Notes: generated by a model from the sequence alone, not told the origin. Shown: positions 15,027 through 22,659, numbered from the stretch's first letter. The stretch is 36,400 bases of DNA from Candidatus Wildermuthbacteria bacterium RIFCSPHIGHO2_01_FULL_48_25 (GCA_001823155.1 MHTR01000014.1:1-36400), one strand, 5' to 3'. Numbers and translations: made by a program.

Positions 15027-15122
15027 AATATTAATTATATGGTATCGCTTCACTGCGTTCAGCGACTTCGTCGCCTTTATATACTAAGGCCGAAGGCACT
15101 GAGGAGCGGTAGCGACGAAGTG

Positions 15123-15194
15123 TTGCGGAGCCGGGAGTTGAACCCGAATCCCAAGGTTATGGGCCTCGGATGGTTACCGAACCACTTCTCCGCG
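15123..15194 (-). tRNA. Initiator tRNA-fMet (CAT) with unusual features
   Basis: Acceptor CGCGGAG/CTCCGCA leaves a C1-A72 mismatch, the formylation mark of bacterial initiators, and the 3' end CGCAA matches E. coli fMet. The anticodon arm is CGAGG-CCCATAA-CCTTG. Position 33 is C instead of the near-universal U, and the three-GC-pair rule is met at two of three pairs (29-41 is A-U). By my alignment positions 8 and 14 are A and U instead of U and A. A perfect-spacing promoter lies upstream. No encoded CCA. Confidence 0.88.
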
Positions 15195-15199
15195 TAGTT

Positions 15200-15228
15200 A
15201 CGATACCAGAGAAATTAGATGAAAGCAA
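15200..15228 (-). promoter_or_regulatory. Promoter of the initiator tRNA
   Basis: TTGCTT (15223-15228), 17 bases ending TGG, TATCGT (15200-15205). The -10 ends five bases before the mature tRNA 5' end, so almost no 5' trailer is expected. Confidence 0.6.
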
Positions 15229-15248
15229 GTTCTCGCAAGCGAGAACTT
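15227..15248. repeat. Perfect hairpin overlapping a stop codon
   Basis: AAGTTCTCGC-AA-GCGAGAACTT, ten pairs, two-base centre. It overlaps the TAA of the membrane-protein gene (15247-15249) and has no T run of terminator quality. It separates the frr-to-gatA operon from the tRNA promoter. Confidence 0.7.
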
Positions 15249-15780
15249 AGATTAAATCAAGCTCGGTGAGAGATTGCTGGTACACGCCCATTGCTCTTCT
15301 GGCTTGATCCATGCTCAAAAGAAAATTGGGGTCATGCACGATATTGTTGCGCAAACGATGAGCGTCTTTGAGTTCCTGAAGATTGGTGAACACGAGAGGA
15401 GAGATGTTCTGCAAGCGCTCCTCCATGGTTTGGCCGCCAAACCCCAAACGTTTCAAGGCTTCGTCAACCATGGCGTCTGCTTCAATAATGGCGAGCTTGT
15501 ACTCTGCCTCGTTCGCGGTTTCCAAACGGCCTATCGCCTGCTGCCACCTCGAAGCCATTCTCCTCAAGCCAAAGGCGCGAAACGTGAACCATTCTTTTGC
15601 GTCAACCAGAACGAGGTAATAGAACCAGCTGCTTTTGAATGAAGCGAAAATGATGAAAAACAGGAAGAAGAGCCCAAGAGGCATCAACACCAATTTGGGT
15701 AAAAACAGCATCTCCTGAATGCGGGGGCTGTTCACCCACGAAGACAGTATTCCAAAAATTACTACTCCTGGATCTTGCAT
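15247..15780 (-). CDS. Membrane-anchored protein with a HEPN-like motif
   Basis: 177 residues, not a family I can name. One strong membrane helix lies at about 27-47 (LFLPKLVLMPLGLFFLFFII). The rest is a predicted all-helical cytoplasmic domain ending in AHRLRNNIVHD, where R144 and H149 form an Rx4H pair like the catalytic motif of HEPN RNases. The motif alone is weak evidence. It starts four bases after the gatA stop at the end of a long operon. Possible roles range from a helical scaffold to a membrane-tethered nuclease; none is shown. Confidence 0.82.
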   Translation of the reverse strand: MQDPGVVIFGILSSWVNSPRIQEMLFLPKLVLMPLGLFFLFFIIFASFKSSWFYYLVLVDAKEWFTFRAFGLRRMASRWQQAIGRLETANEAEYKLAIIEADAMVDEALKRLGFGGQTMEERLQNISPLVFTNLQELKDAHRLRNNIVHDPNFLLSMDQARRAMGVYQQSLTELDLI

Positions 15781-15783
15781 ATG

Positions 15784-17199
15784 TTACTTCAACGCTTCCA
15801 CCACGCTTCCCGCTTTGAATAAGAGGTTTTCCTGGAACGCGGGAGCCATTAACTGCAAGCCCACTGGCAAATTCTCTGCCTTGCCCGCAGGCACCGAGAG
15901 GCTGGGAAGCGCTGTTAGGTTCGCGCTCACGGTGTAAATATCAACCAGATACATTGCCAAGGGATCTTGCATTTTTTCTCCTATCTTGAAGGGCAGGAAC
16001 GGGCTCACGGGCCCCGCAATCACATCAACCTCTTCGAACGCCTTCTCAAAATCCTGCTTCAACAGGGTGCGCACTTTCTGGGCCTTGATATAGTATGCAT
16101 CATAATACCCCGCAGATAAAGCATAGGTGCCCAGCATGATCCTTCGTTTCACCTCTGTCCCGAACGCCTCTCCCCTGCTTTCGAGATACGTTTCCAGAAG
16201 CGTGTTCCCTGCTTTTGAAAAACCATAGCGTATGCCGTCATACCTCGCAAGATTGGCAGACGCTTCAGACGTATTGATAATGTAATACGCGGCAAGCGCA
16301 TACTGAACATGGGGAATGCTTACCTCCACGAGCTTTGCTCCCGCGTCTTCGAGCTTCTTAAGTGTATTTTTGATAACATCCCCTACTACTGGATCAAGTC
16401 CTTCTCCAAAGTATTCTTTGGGAACTCCGATACGCAGGTTTTGGATTTTGAAATTTGGATCTTGGACTTGCGCGTCAACACTCGTTGCGTCGAGCGGATC
16501 CTTTCCTCGAATTACGTCAAAAACAATCTCGCAATCCTCTACCGTACGCGCGAACGGCCCCACCTGGTCAAGCGAAGAAGCCAAGGCAATGATGCCGTTC
16601 CGGGAAACAGCGCCGTATGTTGGCTTCAAACCAACCAGCCCGCAAAAAGAAGCAGGCAAGCGAATGGAGCCGCCTGTGTCTTCGCCCAGCGCGATTACCG
16701 CTTCTCCTGCTGCCACACTTGCTGCACTCCCTCCTGAACTTCCTCCAGGAACCCGTTCTTCGTCTAATGGATTTCGTGTCACTCCGAACGCGGAGTTCTC
16801 GGTGGAAGCTCCCATGCCAAACTCATCCATGTTCGTTTTCCCGACCAGCAGTGCGTCGGCTCCTTTCAGTTTTTCGACGACAGTCGCGTCATAGGGCGCG
16901 GTGTAGTTTTCAAGCATGCGGGAACCCGCAGTTGCCCTCACGCCTTTGACCAGAATGGCGTCTTTGAGCGCAGAGGGCACTCCTGCCAATGCTCCCAGCT
17001 TTTCTTTGTTCGCGACTTTTTTATCCACGGCTGCTGCCTGCTCGAGCGCGAGATTTTCAGTCACCTCCAAAAAGGCGTGTATCTTGGGGTCTTTTTCGCG
17101 AATAGCGGAAAATGAAGCTTCTGCGAGTTCTGTTGCGGAAAATGTCTTCTTCTGCAGCCCTTCTTGTATGTCTTTTATTCCAAGTGTTCCCAGTTCCAT
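15784..17199 (-). CDS. gatA: Asp-tRNA(Asn)/Glu-tRNA(Gln) amidotransferase subunit A
   Basis: The amidase subunit of GatCAB, 471 residues, which releases ammonia from glutamine. The amidase-signature serine-rich block VPGGSSGGSAASVAAGEA and the upstream lysine in PSALKDAIL supply the Ser-cisSer-Lys triad. I chose the ATG at 17199 because the family begins MELGTLGIKDI and it follows the gatC stop by one base (TAACATG); the ATG at 17217 would overlap gatC by 17 bases. No Shine-Dalgarno sequence. gatB lies 14 kb away. Confidence 0.97.
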   Translation of the reverse strand: MELGTLGIKDIQEGLQKKTFSATELAEASFSAIREKDPKIHAFLEVTENLALEQAAAVDKKVANKEKLGALAGVPSALKDAILVKGVRATAGSRMLENYTAPYDATVVEKLKGADALLVGKTNMDEFGMGASTENSAFGVTRNPLDEERVPGGSSGGSAASVAAGEAVIALGEDTGGSIRLPASFCGLVGLKPTYGAVSRNGIIALASSLDQVGPFARTVEDCEIVFDVIRGKDPLDATSVDAQVQDPNFKIQNLRIGVPKEYFGEGLDPVVGDVIKNTLKKLEDAGAKLVEVSIPHVQYALAAYYIINTSEASANLARYDGIRYGFSKAGNTLLETYLESRGEAFGTEVKRRIMLGTYALSAGYYDAYYIKAQKVRTLLKQDFEKAFEEVDVIAGPVSPFLPFKIGEKMQDPLAMYLVDIYTVSANLTALPSLSVPAGKAENLPVGLQLMAPAFQENLLFKAGSVVEALK

Positions 17200-17200
17200 G

Positions 17201-17500
17201 TTATTTGTCATTTCCAAATACTTCTTTTACCTGCAAGAACCCTTGGTCTTGGCTTGGAGCCATATCAACGAGCTCTTGGGAGAACGCAGGATCCGCTTCT
17301 CGCTCAACATCCTCACGCTCCACGTTTTCTGCCGCAACCGAGTGAGTCAGAGGTTCCACGTTCTTAGTATCCAAGGATTGCAAAATGCCAAAATAATCCA
17401 GAATGGAAGAAAAGTCTTTTTGGAACTTCACTATTTCCTCTTCCGTGAGTTTCAAGCGCGCCAATTTCGCTATATGTACTACCTGTTCTTTGGTAATCAT
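17201..17500 (-). CDS. gatC: Asp-tRNA(Asn)/Glu-tRNA(Gln) amidotransferase subunit C
   Basis: The small stabilising subunit of GatCAB, 99 residues. ITKEQVVHIAKLARLKLTEEE is the family N-terminus and SILDYFGILQSLDTKNVEPLTHS the second conserved block; the remainder wraps the GatA-GatB interface. Its ATG overlaps the stop of mreB by four bases (ATGA) and its stop lies one base before gatA, so the three are almost certainly cotranscribed and coupled. Confidence 0.95.
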   Translation of the reverse strand: MITKEQVVHIAKLARLKLTEEEIVKFQKDFSSILDYFGILQSLDTKNVEPLTHSVAAENVEREDVEREADPAFSQELVDMAPSQDQGFLQVKEVFGNDK

Positions 17501-18561
17501 CGGGGCGGTTCCAGATCTTCTGTTTCTACCAACACTTCGTTCAATTCGTCGAGATTCTCCAGCACCAGGCCTGCTCCCCGCACCATAGCGGTCAAGGGAT
17601 CTTCCACCACCTTGGTAGGAATTTTGGTCTCCCTGGTAATTAAGATGTCTAAACCGCGAAGCAAAGCTCCTCCTCCTGAGAGATAAATGCCAGTGGACAT
17701 AATGTCTGCTAAGAGCTCAGGCGGCGTTTCTTCAACCGCTTCCTTAACAGTGTTCACTATTTGGCGCACACTTTTCTCCATGGCTTTTCGAATATCCTCG
17801 TCAGACACCATAATTTCTTCTGGAAGCCCGGTCACAAGGTTCCTTCCTCTCAACGCGGTTTCTTTCCTTTCTTTCAAAGGGTAAGCTGACCCAATGCCTA
17901 TTTTCACTGTTTCCGCGGTCCGCTCGCCAATAAGCAGTTTATACTCCTCTTGTGCGAACTGAATAATATCCTCGTTCAGTTTATCTCCCGCTATCCTCAA
18001 GGACTTAGCCAGCACAATGCCGCCCAAAGAGATAATGGCAACCTCGGTGGTTCCTCCTCCAATATCCACCACAAAATGGCCTCCTGCTTCCTGCACGGTC
18101 AATCGCGCGCCTATGGCAGCTGCCATAGGTTCTTCAATGAGGTATACTTCCCTTCCTCCCGCGCTTAGGGTTGCGTCTCGCACTGCTTTCTTCTCAACCT
18201 CGGTGACTCCGAACGGAATGCCCACGATAACCCGGGGGCCCAGATGCAGAGGCAACCTGCTTTGGGAAACCTTTTCAATGAAATAGCGGAGCATTTGCTC
18301 GGTCACCTCAAAGTCGGAAATGACGCCTTTCCTCAAGGGTCTTGTTGCCACAATGTGGCCGGGAGTTCTGCCCACCATGCGCTTTGCTTCTTCCCCTATA
18401 GCCAGGATCTGCCCAGTCTTCTGGTTTAAAGCAACCACCGAGGGCTCTTGAATGACAATTCCTCTGCCGCGCACGTACACAACGGAGTTCGCGGTTCCCA
18501 AGTCAATCGCAATGTCTTGTCCCAGGAACGATACGAGTTTTCTGAAAAAGCGGTTCATCAT
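17497..18561 (-). CDS. mreB: Rod-shape protein MreB, first copy
   Basis: A bacterial actin that guides peptidoglycan synthesis at the membrane, 354 residues. Phosphate loops DLGTANSVV and VVDIGGGTTEVA and the adenosine motif GIYLSGGGALLRG are intact. The N-terminus MMNRFFRKLVSF is amphipathic and suited to membrane binding. The C-terminus carries an acidic tail (VLVETEDLEPP) absent from the second copy at 23455-24474. It sits between proS and gatC with four-base overlaps on both sides; mreC and mreD are not in the window. Confidence 0.97.
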   Translation of the reverse strand: MMNRFFRKLVSFLGQDIAIDLGTANSVVYVRGRGIVIQEPSVVALNQKTGQILAIGEEAKRMVGRTPGHIVATRPLRKGVISDFEVTEQMLRYFIEKVSQSRLPLHLGPRVIVGIPFGVTEVEKKAVRDATLSAGGREVYLIEEPMAAAIGARLTVQEAGGHFVVDIGGGTTEVAIISLGGIVLAKSLRIAGDKLNEDIIQFAQEEYKLLIGERTAETVKIGIGSAYPLKERKETALRGRNLVTGLPEEIMVSDEDIRKAMEKSVRQIVNTVKEAVEETPPELLADIMSTGIYLSGGGALLRGLDILITRETKIPTKVVEDPLTAMVRGAGLVLENLDELNEVLVETEDLEPPR

Positions 18562-19799
18562 ACTCCAAGCGTCTTTTCCAGTTCTCCAAAAGAGATAAGG
18601 GTTGCTGTTTCTTCGCTTCGCTTCTTGAGTTCCACCTTTTTCTGTTCAGTTGTTTTCTTACTCGCTACAACCCTCAAGGGAATTCCCATAAGGTCTGCGT
18701 CGGCAAGCTTCTCTCCTGGGCTTGCCTCTTTTCTATCATCATACAGCACCTCCACGTTCTTCTTGGAAAATTCTTCGTAGAGTTTCTCTGCGTCTTTCTC
18801 TCCACCTTCCAATGAAACCATATGGAGCGCGAAGGGAGAGATGGTTTCGGGCCACACCACGCCCTTTTCGTCATGGAACACTTCAATAATCGTTCCCATG
18901 ACTCTGGCAGGGCCAATACCGTAACTTCCCATGATAACCGGCTGTTTTGCTCCTTTTTCGTCGGTAAACTCGAGCTTCAGGGCCTCGGAAAACCTCGTGC
19001 CCAAGCTGAAAATGTTGCCAACCTCAATTGCCTTCTCTTCCTGGAGTTCTGTATTCTTGCATTCAGGGCATGCGTTCACCTCTTTCACAATCTCCCTGTT
19101 CACCGCGACATTGCACTTCTTGCAAAGGAAAATAATGTCTTCGCCTGCGCTGCAGAGCGTCTGGAACTCGTGGGAATACTTGGAAAAGCTTCCTCCTGAA
19201 GCAAACGTAAGAACCGTGTGCTTTTTAAGACCCACTCGTTCAAAAACATTGAAATATGCCTGCTTTGCTTTTTCATAAAACTCATTATGCTCTTCCTGAG
19301 AGCGCGAAAACGAATACAGGTCTTTCATGACAAACTCGCGCGTCCGCAATAAACCGCCCTTGGCCCGCAATTCATTCCTGAACTTTGTCTGAAACTGGTA
19401 TGGGAATACGGGAAGGTCTTTGTACGAAGAAACATGGTTCTTCATGAGCTCGGTCAAAGGTTCTTCATGAGTGTTGGCAAGCCCGACTTCTCCCCCGCTC
19501 TTGAGCGTAGTCTTGAACCAGATGTCCACGACCTTGTCATCCCAGCGCTTGGACTTTTTCCAGAGCTCTGGATTCTGAAGCGAGCTCAAGAACACTTCCT
19601 GGCCGCCAATTGCGTTCATTTCTTCCCGGATAATGCCAATGATATTGTTCAAAACGCGCAACCCCAAAGGAAGGAACGAATACGCGCCTGCCAGTTCTTT
19701 GTGCACGAATCCCGCGCGTATCAAAAGCTGAGCGTTCACGCTCTCTTCGTCTCCTGGAACCTCTTTTCTTGTTTTGGTGAACAGTTGGCTCAACCTCAT
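18558..19799 (-). CDS. proS: Prolyl-tRNA synthetase without the editing domain
   Basis: 413 residues from the ATG at 19799, against about 570 in E. coli. The class II motifs are present (TKFRNELRAKGGLLRTREFVMKD around motif 2, GSYGIGPARVMG at motif 3), followed by the anticodon-binding domain to the C-terminus. The 180-residue INS editing domain that clears Ala-tRNA(Pro) is missing. A small CKKC/CPEC pair, likely a zinc ribbon, stands in the region after the motif 2 core. Start chosen by the ATGA overlap with rseP. Confidence 0.96.
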   Translation of the reverse strand: MRLSQLFTKTRKEVPGDEESVNAQLLIRAGFVHKELAGAYSFLPLGLRVLNNIIGIIREEMNAIGGQEVFLSSLQNPELWKKSKRWDDKVVDIWFKTTLKSGGEVGLANTHEEPLTELMKNHVSSYKDLPVFPYQFQTKFRNELRAKGGLLRTREFVMKDLYSFSRSQEEHNEFYEKAKQAYFNVFERVGLKKHTVLTFASGGSFSKYSHEFQTLCSAGEDIIFLCKKCNVAVNREIVKEVNACPECKNTELQEEKAIEVGNIFSLGTRFSEALKLEFTDEKGAKQPVIMGSYGIGPARVMGTIIEVFHDEKGVVWPETISPFALHMVSLEGGEKDAEKLYEEFSKKNVEVLYDDRKEASPGEKLADADLMGIPLRVVASKKTTEQKKVELKKRSEETATLISFGELEKTLGV

Positions 19800-20851
19800 A
19801 GCAAATTGGTAATATCTTTTATGGTAATCCACAAGAATAGCACCAAAAGCACCCCAAAGGAAACCATGATAATGCGCTTTTCCAGTGCTTCCTCCAAGGG
19901 CTTCTTTCGCAAGAACTCAAGCCCCAGGAAGAGCAGCCGTCCTCCGTCTACAGCGGGAATGGGAAGAACGTTGAAAATGGCGAGATACACAGCCAGAACC
20001 GCGAGGAATGAAAAGAAATGCGGCAAGCCAAAGTTCAACGCGTTGTTGAGTAAGGCAACAATACCAATGGGCCCGGTGAGCTGAACTCCTTCAGGAAGGC
20101 CCTTGCCTGCCACTAAACTCTGCAAGAACCCAACCAACTCCTGCACTATTTGCATTGTCATCCTGCCAGTAATGATAACTCCCTCTAAAGGCGCCCTGTA
20201 CCAGGGATACTGCACCTGCGCTATTCGTGTTAACGAAACGCCCAAAGGCCCTTGGCCTGCGGGCGGGTTTTCCCTGGGAACAAGCGTCACGTTCATAACC
20301 TCCTTACCTCTTTGGATATCCAGGGAAAGCTCTTTACCTTGAGAACTCCTACTTGCCTCCTGTACCTCTGAAACCTTTGTCATTCCCAGAATAACATCAC
20401 CTGGTTTGATGCCAGCTTCCTGGGCTGGACTCTGAGAAGCAACTCCCAGAACCTGCACTTGGGGATTCACGGCATCTGCCTCGTCTGCAACTGCCATAGG
20501 AATGCCCGACGTTGCTCCCAGAACCGTAAACACGACTGCCGCGATGAGCCAGAACGCGACCACGCCTCCCGCGACAATAAGCATGCGCTGGAACAACGAG
20601 CGCGAGCTGAAGCTTCTCGGGTCTTCACTCCTTTGTTCCTCTCCGGTCAATCGCACGAACGCGCCAAATGGGAGGATGTTCAAGGAATACAGCGTTTCCC
20701 CTATCCGCTTTCCCAGGAACCTTGGAGGAAGCCCTATGCCGAATTCCTCCACGCGCACCCCAAACTTCTTTGCAAAGAAAAAGTGGCCCAGTTCATGCAG
20801 GGCAACCAGCACGAGTATGCTAAAAATAGCTACGAGAAGAGTGAGAGACAT
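19796..20851 (-). CDS. rseP: Site-2 metalloprotease RseP/MmpA
   Basis: An intramembrane zinc protease of family M50B, 351 residues. HELGH (residues 19-23) in the first membrane helix and NVLPIPAVDGGRLLFLG in the third supply the zinc ligands. One PDZ domain (around SPAQEAGIKPGDVILGM) lies between, and several further hydrophobic helices follow. In other bacteria it cleaves anti-sigma factors or signal-peptide remnants; no partner is visible. It starts three bases after frr and overlaps proS by four. Confidence 0.96.
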   Translation of the reverse strand: MSLTLLVAIFSILVLVALHELGHFFFAKKFGVRVEEFGIGLPPRFLGKRIGETLYSLNILPFGAFVRLTGEEQRSEDPRSFSSRSLFQRMLIVAGGVVAFWLIAAVVFTVLGATSGIPMAVADEADAVNPQVQVLGVASQSPAQEAGIKPGDVILGMTKVSEVQEASRSSQGKELSLDIQRGKEVMNVTLVPRENPPAGQGPLGVSLTRIAQVQYPWYRAPLEGVIITGRMTMQIVQELVGFLQSLVAGKGLPEGVQLTGPIGIVALLNNALNFGLPHFFSFLAVLAVYLAIFNVLPIPAVDGGRLLFLGLEFLRKKPLEEALEKRIIMVSFGVLLVLFLWITIKDITNLL

Positions 20852-20854
20852 TGG

Positions 20855-21412
20855 TTAGACTTCTTGAATTTCTCTTGTTTTTGCCGCCACCAGCGCGTCG
20901 AGTTTTCCCTGGTACTCGTCAATGATCTTCTGGAGCTCGTCTTTGCCTTTGAATTTTTCGTCTTCTCCTGCTTTTCCTTCCCGCACAAGGAGCTGAATCT
21001 CGCTCCATGCCTGGTCACGCCACTTTCGCATGCTTTCTCTCGTTTGTTCTGTCTTTTCGGAAAGAACTTTCAAGAATGACTGGCGGTACTCCTGGGTCAT
21101 TTGGGGAAGCGTAATGCGAATACCTTCTTTCTCCACTGTTGGGCTCGCACCCAAAGAACCCGATTGCAAGGCTCTCGCAATGGGCTCCATATAGGAAGCG
21201 TCCCAGGGCTGAATGAAGATCTGCTTTCGCTCAGGGCACGAAATGGCAGCCAGCTGTTTTAGAGGCATTTTCTGGCCAAATGTCTCCACTACGACATCTT
21301 CAACCAAGGAAGGAGATGCCTGGCCGGTGCGGATCTTGCCGATCTCCTTCTTGAAAAAATCCAGAGCTTTGTCGAGTTCTGGCCGAATCTTTTGAGTCTC
21401 TTCTTTGTACAT
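20855..21412 (-). CDS. frr: Ribosome recycling factor
   Basis: 185 residues, the normal length. The L-shaped protein splits post-termination ribosomes with EF-G. Conserved blocks are IRTGQASPSLVEDVVVE, QPWDASYMEPIARAL and the long helix FLKVLSEKTEQTRESMRKWRD. The ORF runs on to 21502, but the ATG at 21412 begins the family and lies six bases after a good -10 box. A GGGGGGAGG run upstream falls in the promoter spacer and is not a ribosome-binding site. First gene of frr-rseP-proS-mreB-gatC-gatA. Confidence 0.97.
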   Translation of the reverse strand: MYKEETQKIRPELDKALDFFKKEIGKIRTGQASPSLVEDVVVETFGQKMPLKQLAAISCPERKQIFIQPWDASYMEPIARALQSGSLGASPTVEKEGIRITLPQMTQEYRQSFLKVLSEKTEQTRESMRKWRDQAWSEIQLLVREGKAGEDEKFKGKDELQKIIDEYQGKLDALVAAKTREIQEV

Positions 21413-21418
21413 ATGTAA

Positions 21419-21447
21419 AGAATACCAAACCTCCCCCCATTTGTCGA
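21419..21447 (-). promoter_or_regulatory. Promoter of the frr operon
   Basis: TCGACA (21442-21447), 17 bases ending TGG, TATTCT (21419-21424), six bases before the frr ATG. Predicts a leaderless operon mRNA. Confidence 0.65.
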
Positions 21448-21452
21448 GGAAT

Positions 21453-21492
21453 AAAAAAAGCCCTAGGCGAGTAGCGTATAACACACCTAGGG
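21453..21492 (-). terminator. Terminator of the 21502-22113 gene
   Basis: CCCTAGG and CCTAGGG arms with an 18-base loop, followed by seven Ts on the minus strand, immediately upstream of the frr promoter. Confidence 0.82.
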
Positions 21493-21501
21493 ACCAACGC
21501 A

Positions 21502-22113
21502 CTACCTGGGCTGTACGAAAACCCAGCGGCGCGAAAGAGCATCGTAAGACCTCGCATCAGGGTGAATGCCGTCAAGCCACAGGATGGAATCCTTATCACA
21601 TCCCATTTCATATACCCATTCCTCGTCGCGGCGTGAGCCAGCGACAACTACAGGATTCATGGCGATGCGGAGACGGTCATCCCGCGGTTGATCCAGATAC
21701 TGCAAACGGAGTTGCGGACCAACTTCGGCTGGGCAGAGTTCCAATCCCCACTCCAAGGCCCGTCTCCAGATATCTTCGTATCTTGGTACAACCTTGAAGC
21801 CGAGCTCGGTAGTCGTTAATACCACAAGCTCAACTTCGACCACAGTAACCGCAAAGGAGACAGTGTTAAAGCTGACAAGAACATCTTGAAGGATGCGAAT
21901 TCTTCTAGCATCGAAGTCCAGAGCCCTATGCTCCATGCCGAGCTTTATTGTCTTCCAGACTGTGAACTTCGGCCACGGTTCCTCTTTGCGGAGAAACCGT
22001 TTGAATGCTCCCAGCCACTGAGTCCCGCGGGATCCTCCGAGCCTCTCTGCAAAGTCCTTGAGCGGTCCGGCTACTTCAGCCAGAGCGCTAGTACCGAGCA
22101 TGTCTTGAGACAT
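21502..22113 (-). CDS. Hypothetical protein of a recurrent Parcubacteria family
   Basis: 203 residues, function unknown. The blocks WLGAFKRFLRKEEPWP, VWKTIKLG, ELCPAEVGPQLRLQY and a C-terminal RRWVFVQPR match a hypothetical family I recall as abundant in Parcubacteria genomes, often in many copies; this is memory, not a search. There is no signal peptide or membrane span. AGGAG lies about eight bases before the ATG. It is a single-gene unit with its own promoter and terminator, next to the dyad-rich gap and near a member of the 62-residue family. Confidence 0.85.
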   Translation of the reverse strand: MSQDMLGTSALAEVAGPLKDFAERLGGSRGTQWLGAFKRFLRKEEPWPKFTVWKTIKLGMEHRALDFDARRIRILQDVLVSFNTVSFAVTVVEVELVVLTTTELGFKVVPRYEDIWRRALEWGLELCPAEVGPQLRLQYLDQPRDDRLRIAMNPVVVAGSRRDEEWVYEMGCDKDSILWLDGIHPDARSYDALSRRWVFVQPR

Positions 22114-22184
22114 GGTCAGTCTCCTATCCGCCTGAGGCGGATTGTAGGTACGTACGCAGCACTCCGCCGCGTATGCCTTCTTAA

Positions 22185-22212
22185 ATCATAGCTACTCAGA
22201 AAAGTCAAGCAA
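22185..22212 (-). promoter_or_regulatory. Promoter of the 21502-22113 gene
   Basis: TTGCTT (22207-22212), 16 bases, TATGAT (22185-22190). The leader would be about 65 bases and contains a CCGCCT/AGGCGG hairpin just before the Shine-Dalgarno sequence, which could modulate translation. Confidence 0.5.
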
Positions 22213-22362
22213 GAAATGATTATGTTATAGCAATAATATTTCTTGAACATGTGGGAGTACAATAATCTTACAATTATTAGAAAAGTGTACTTGGGAATAG
22301 AGTGGGAATATTCTTGCGATAGCAGTTATTTTACCGCGCTTTAACCGAGTTAAGGCAAGAAA

Positions 22363-22387
22363 TTGTGCTAAACTTAGTTTAGCACAA
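22363..22387. repeat. Perfect 11-bp dyad, operator-like
   Basis: TTGTGCTAAAC and its exact complement GTTTAGCACAA around TTA. AT-rich arms with a short centre fit a dimeric repressor site better than a terminator; there is no T run. Confidence 0.6.
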
Positions 22388-22430
22388 ATGCTGAAAGAAA
22401 AAGCCAGGCGCGCGTGGCGGCTGGCAAGGG

Positions 22431-22453
22431 TGTTAGACGCCGAGCGTCTAACA
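22431..22453. repeat. 10-bp hairpin 18 bases beyond the 22471 stop
   Basis: TGTTAGACGC-CGA-GCGTCTAACA, ten perfect pairs. On the plus strand it is followed by AATCTTTTT after a short gap; on the minus strand, where the neighbouring gene is read, there is no T run. Confidence 0.6.
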
Positions 22454-22470
22454 ATCTTTTTCACACAGTA

Positions 22471-22659
22471 CTACCTGCAGGCGTTCGGGTCTGTTCTGAT
22501 TACTTCAGCACTCCTGGCAGCGTACACCATTTCCCAAGCTACATTTGCACTTTCGATAGCGCGCTTCGCATCTCCTTCACCAAGACCCACATCTTCGAGG
22601 ACCTGTATGAGTTTTGCTGCTGTCTTGGCAGATAACACAGCCTTCGTCTTGGTCGCCAT
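22471..22659 (-). CDS. Small conserved hypothetical protein, first copy
   Basis: A 62-residue soluble protein, predicted mostly helical. It is paralogous to the gene at 27302-27493: both begin M(A/V)TKT and share LS..T.A.L..VL...GL..GDA.R.I....VA.E.V..AR(S/T)A. The ATG at 22659 was chosen because AAGGAGG lies five bases upstream and the paralogue starts at the same place; an in-frame ATG at 22719 would overlap holB. It may be cotranscribed with holB. Function unknown; its size and helical pattern would allow a DNA-binding or antitoxin-like role, which is speculation. Confidence 0.8.
   Translation of the reverse strand: MATKTKAVLSAKTAAKLIQVLEDVGLGEGDAKRAIESANVAWEMVYAARSAEVIRTDPNACR

Larger units (their letters stand above)
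22114..22470. other. Dyad-rich intergenic gap
   Basis: 357 bases with no gene I can support. It holds the promoter of the 22113 gene, an inverted repeat CAAGAAAT...ATTTCTTG (22210-22245), degenerate copies of the PaaX-type operator core at 22223-22232 (TGTTATAGCA) and 22315-22324 (TGCGATAGCA), AATAAT/ATTATT around 22261-22278, TTAAC-CGA-GTTAA (22341-22353), a perfect 11-bp dyad (22363-22387) and a 10-bp hairpin (22431-22453). Open frames on both strands here are broken by the dyads and look fortuitous. Confidence 0.7.

Noticed and set aside
15057-15122. Repeated GCGACGAAG/CTTCGTCGC sequences between the tRNAs as a mobile repeat
   Set aside because: Arms are short and irregular (GCGAC-TTC-GTCGC plus partial copies); more likely spacer structure for tRNA processing, with no support for mobility.
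21428-21436. GGGGGGAGG upstream of frr as a Shine-Dalgarno sequence
   Set aside because: It is about 16 bases from the ATG and falls inside the 17-base spacer of a good promoter, so it would not be in the mRNA.
22225-22464. Minus-strand 79-residue frame in the large gap
   Set aside because: It runs through several perfect dyads, lacks a Shine-Dalgarno sequence and a promoter of its own, and resembles nothing.
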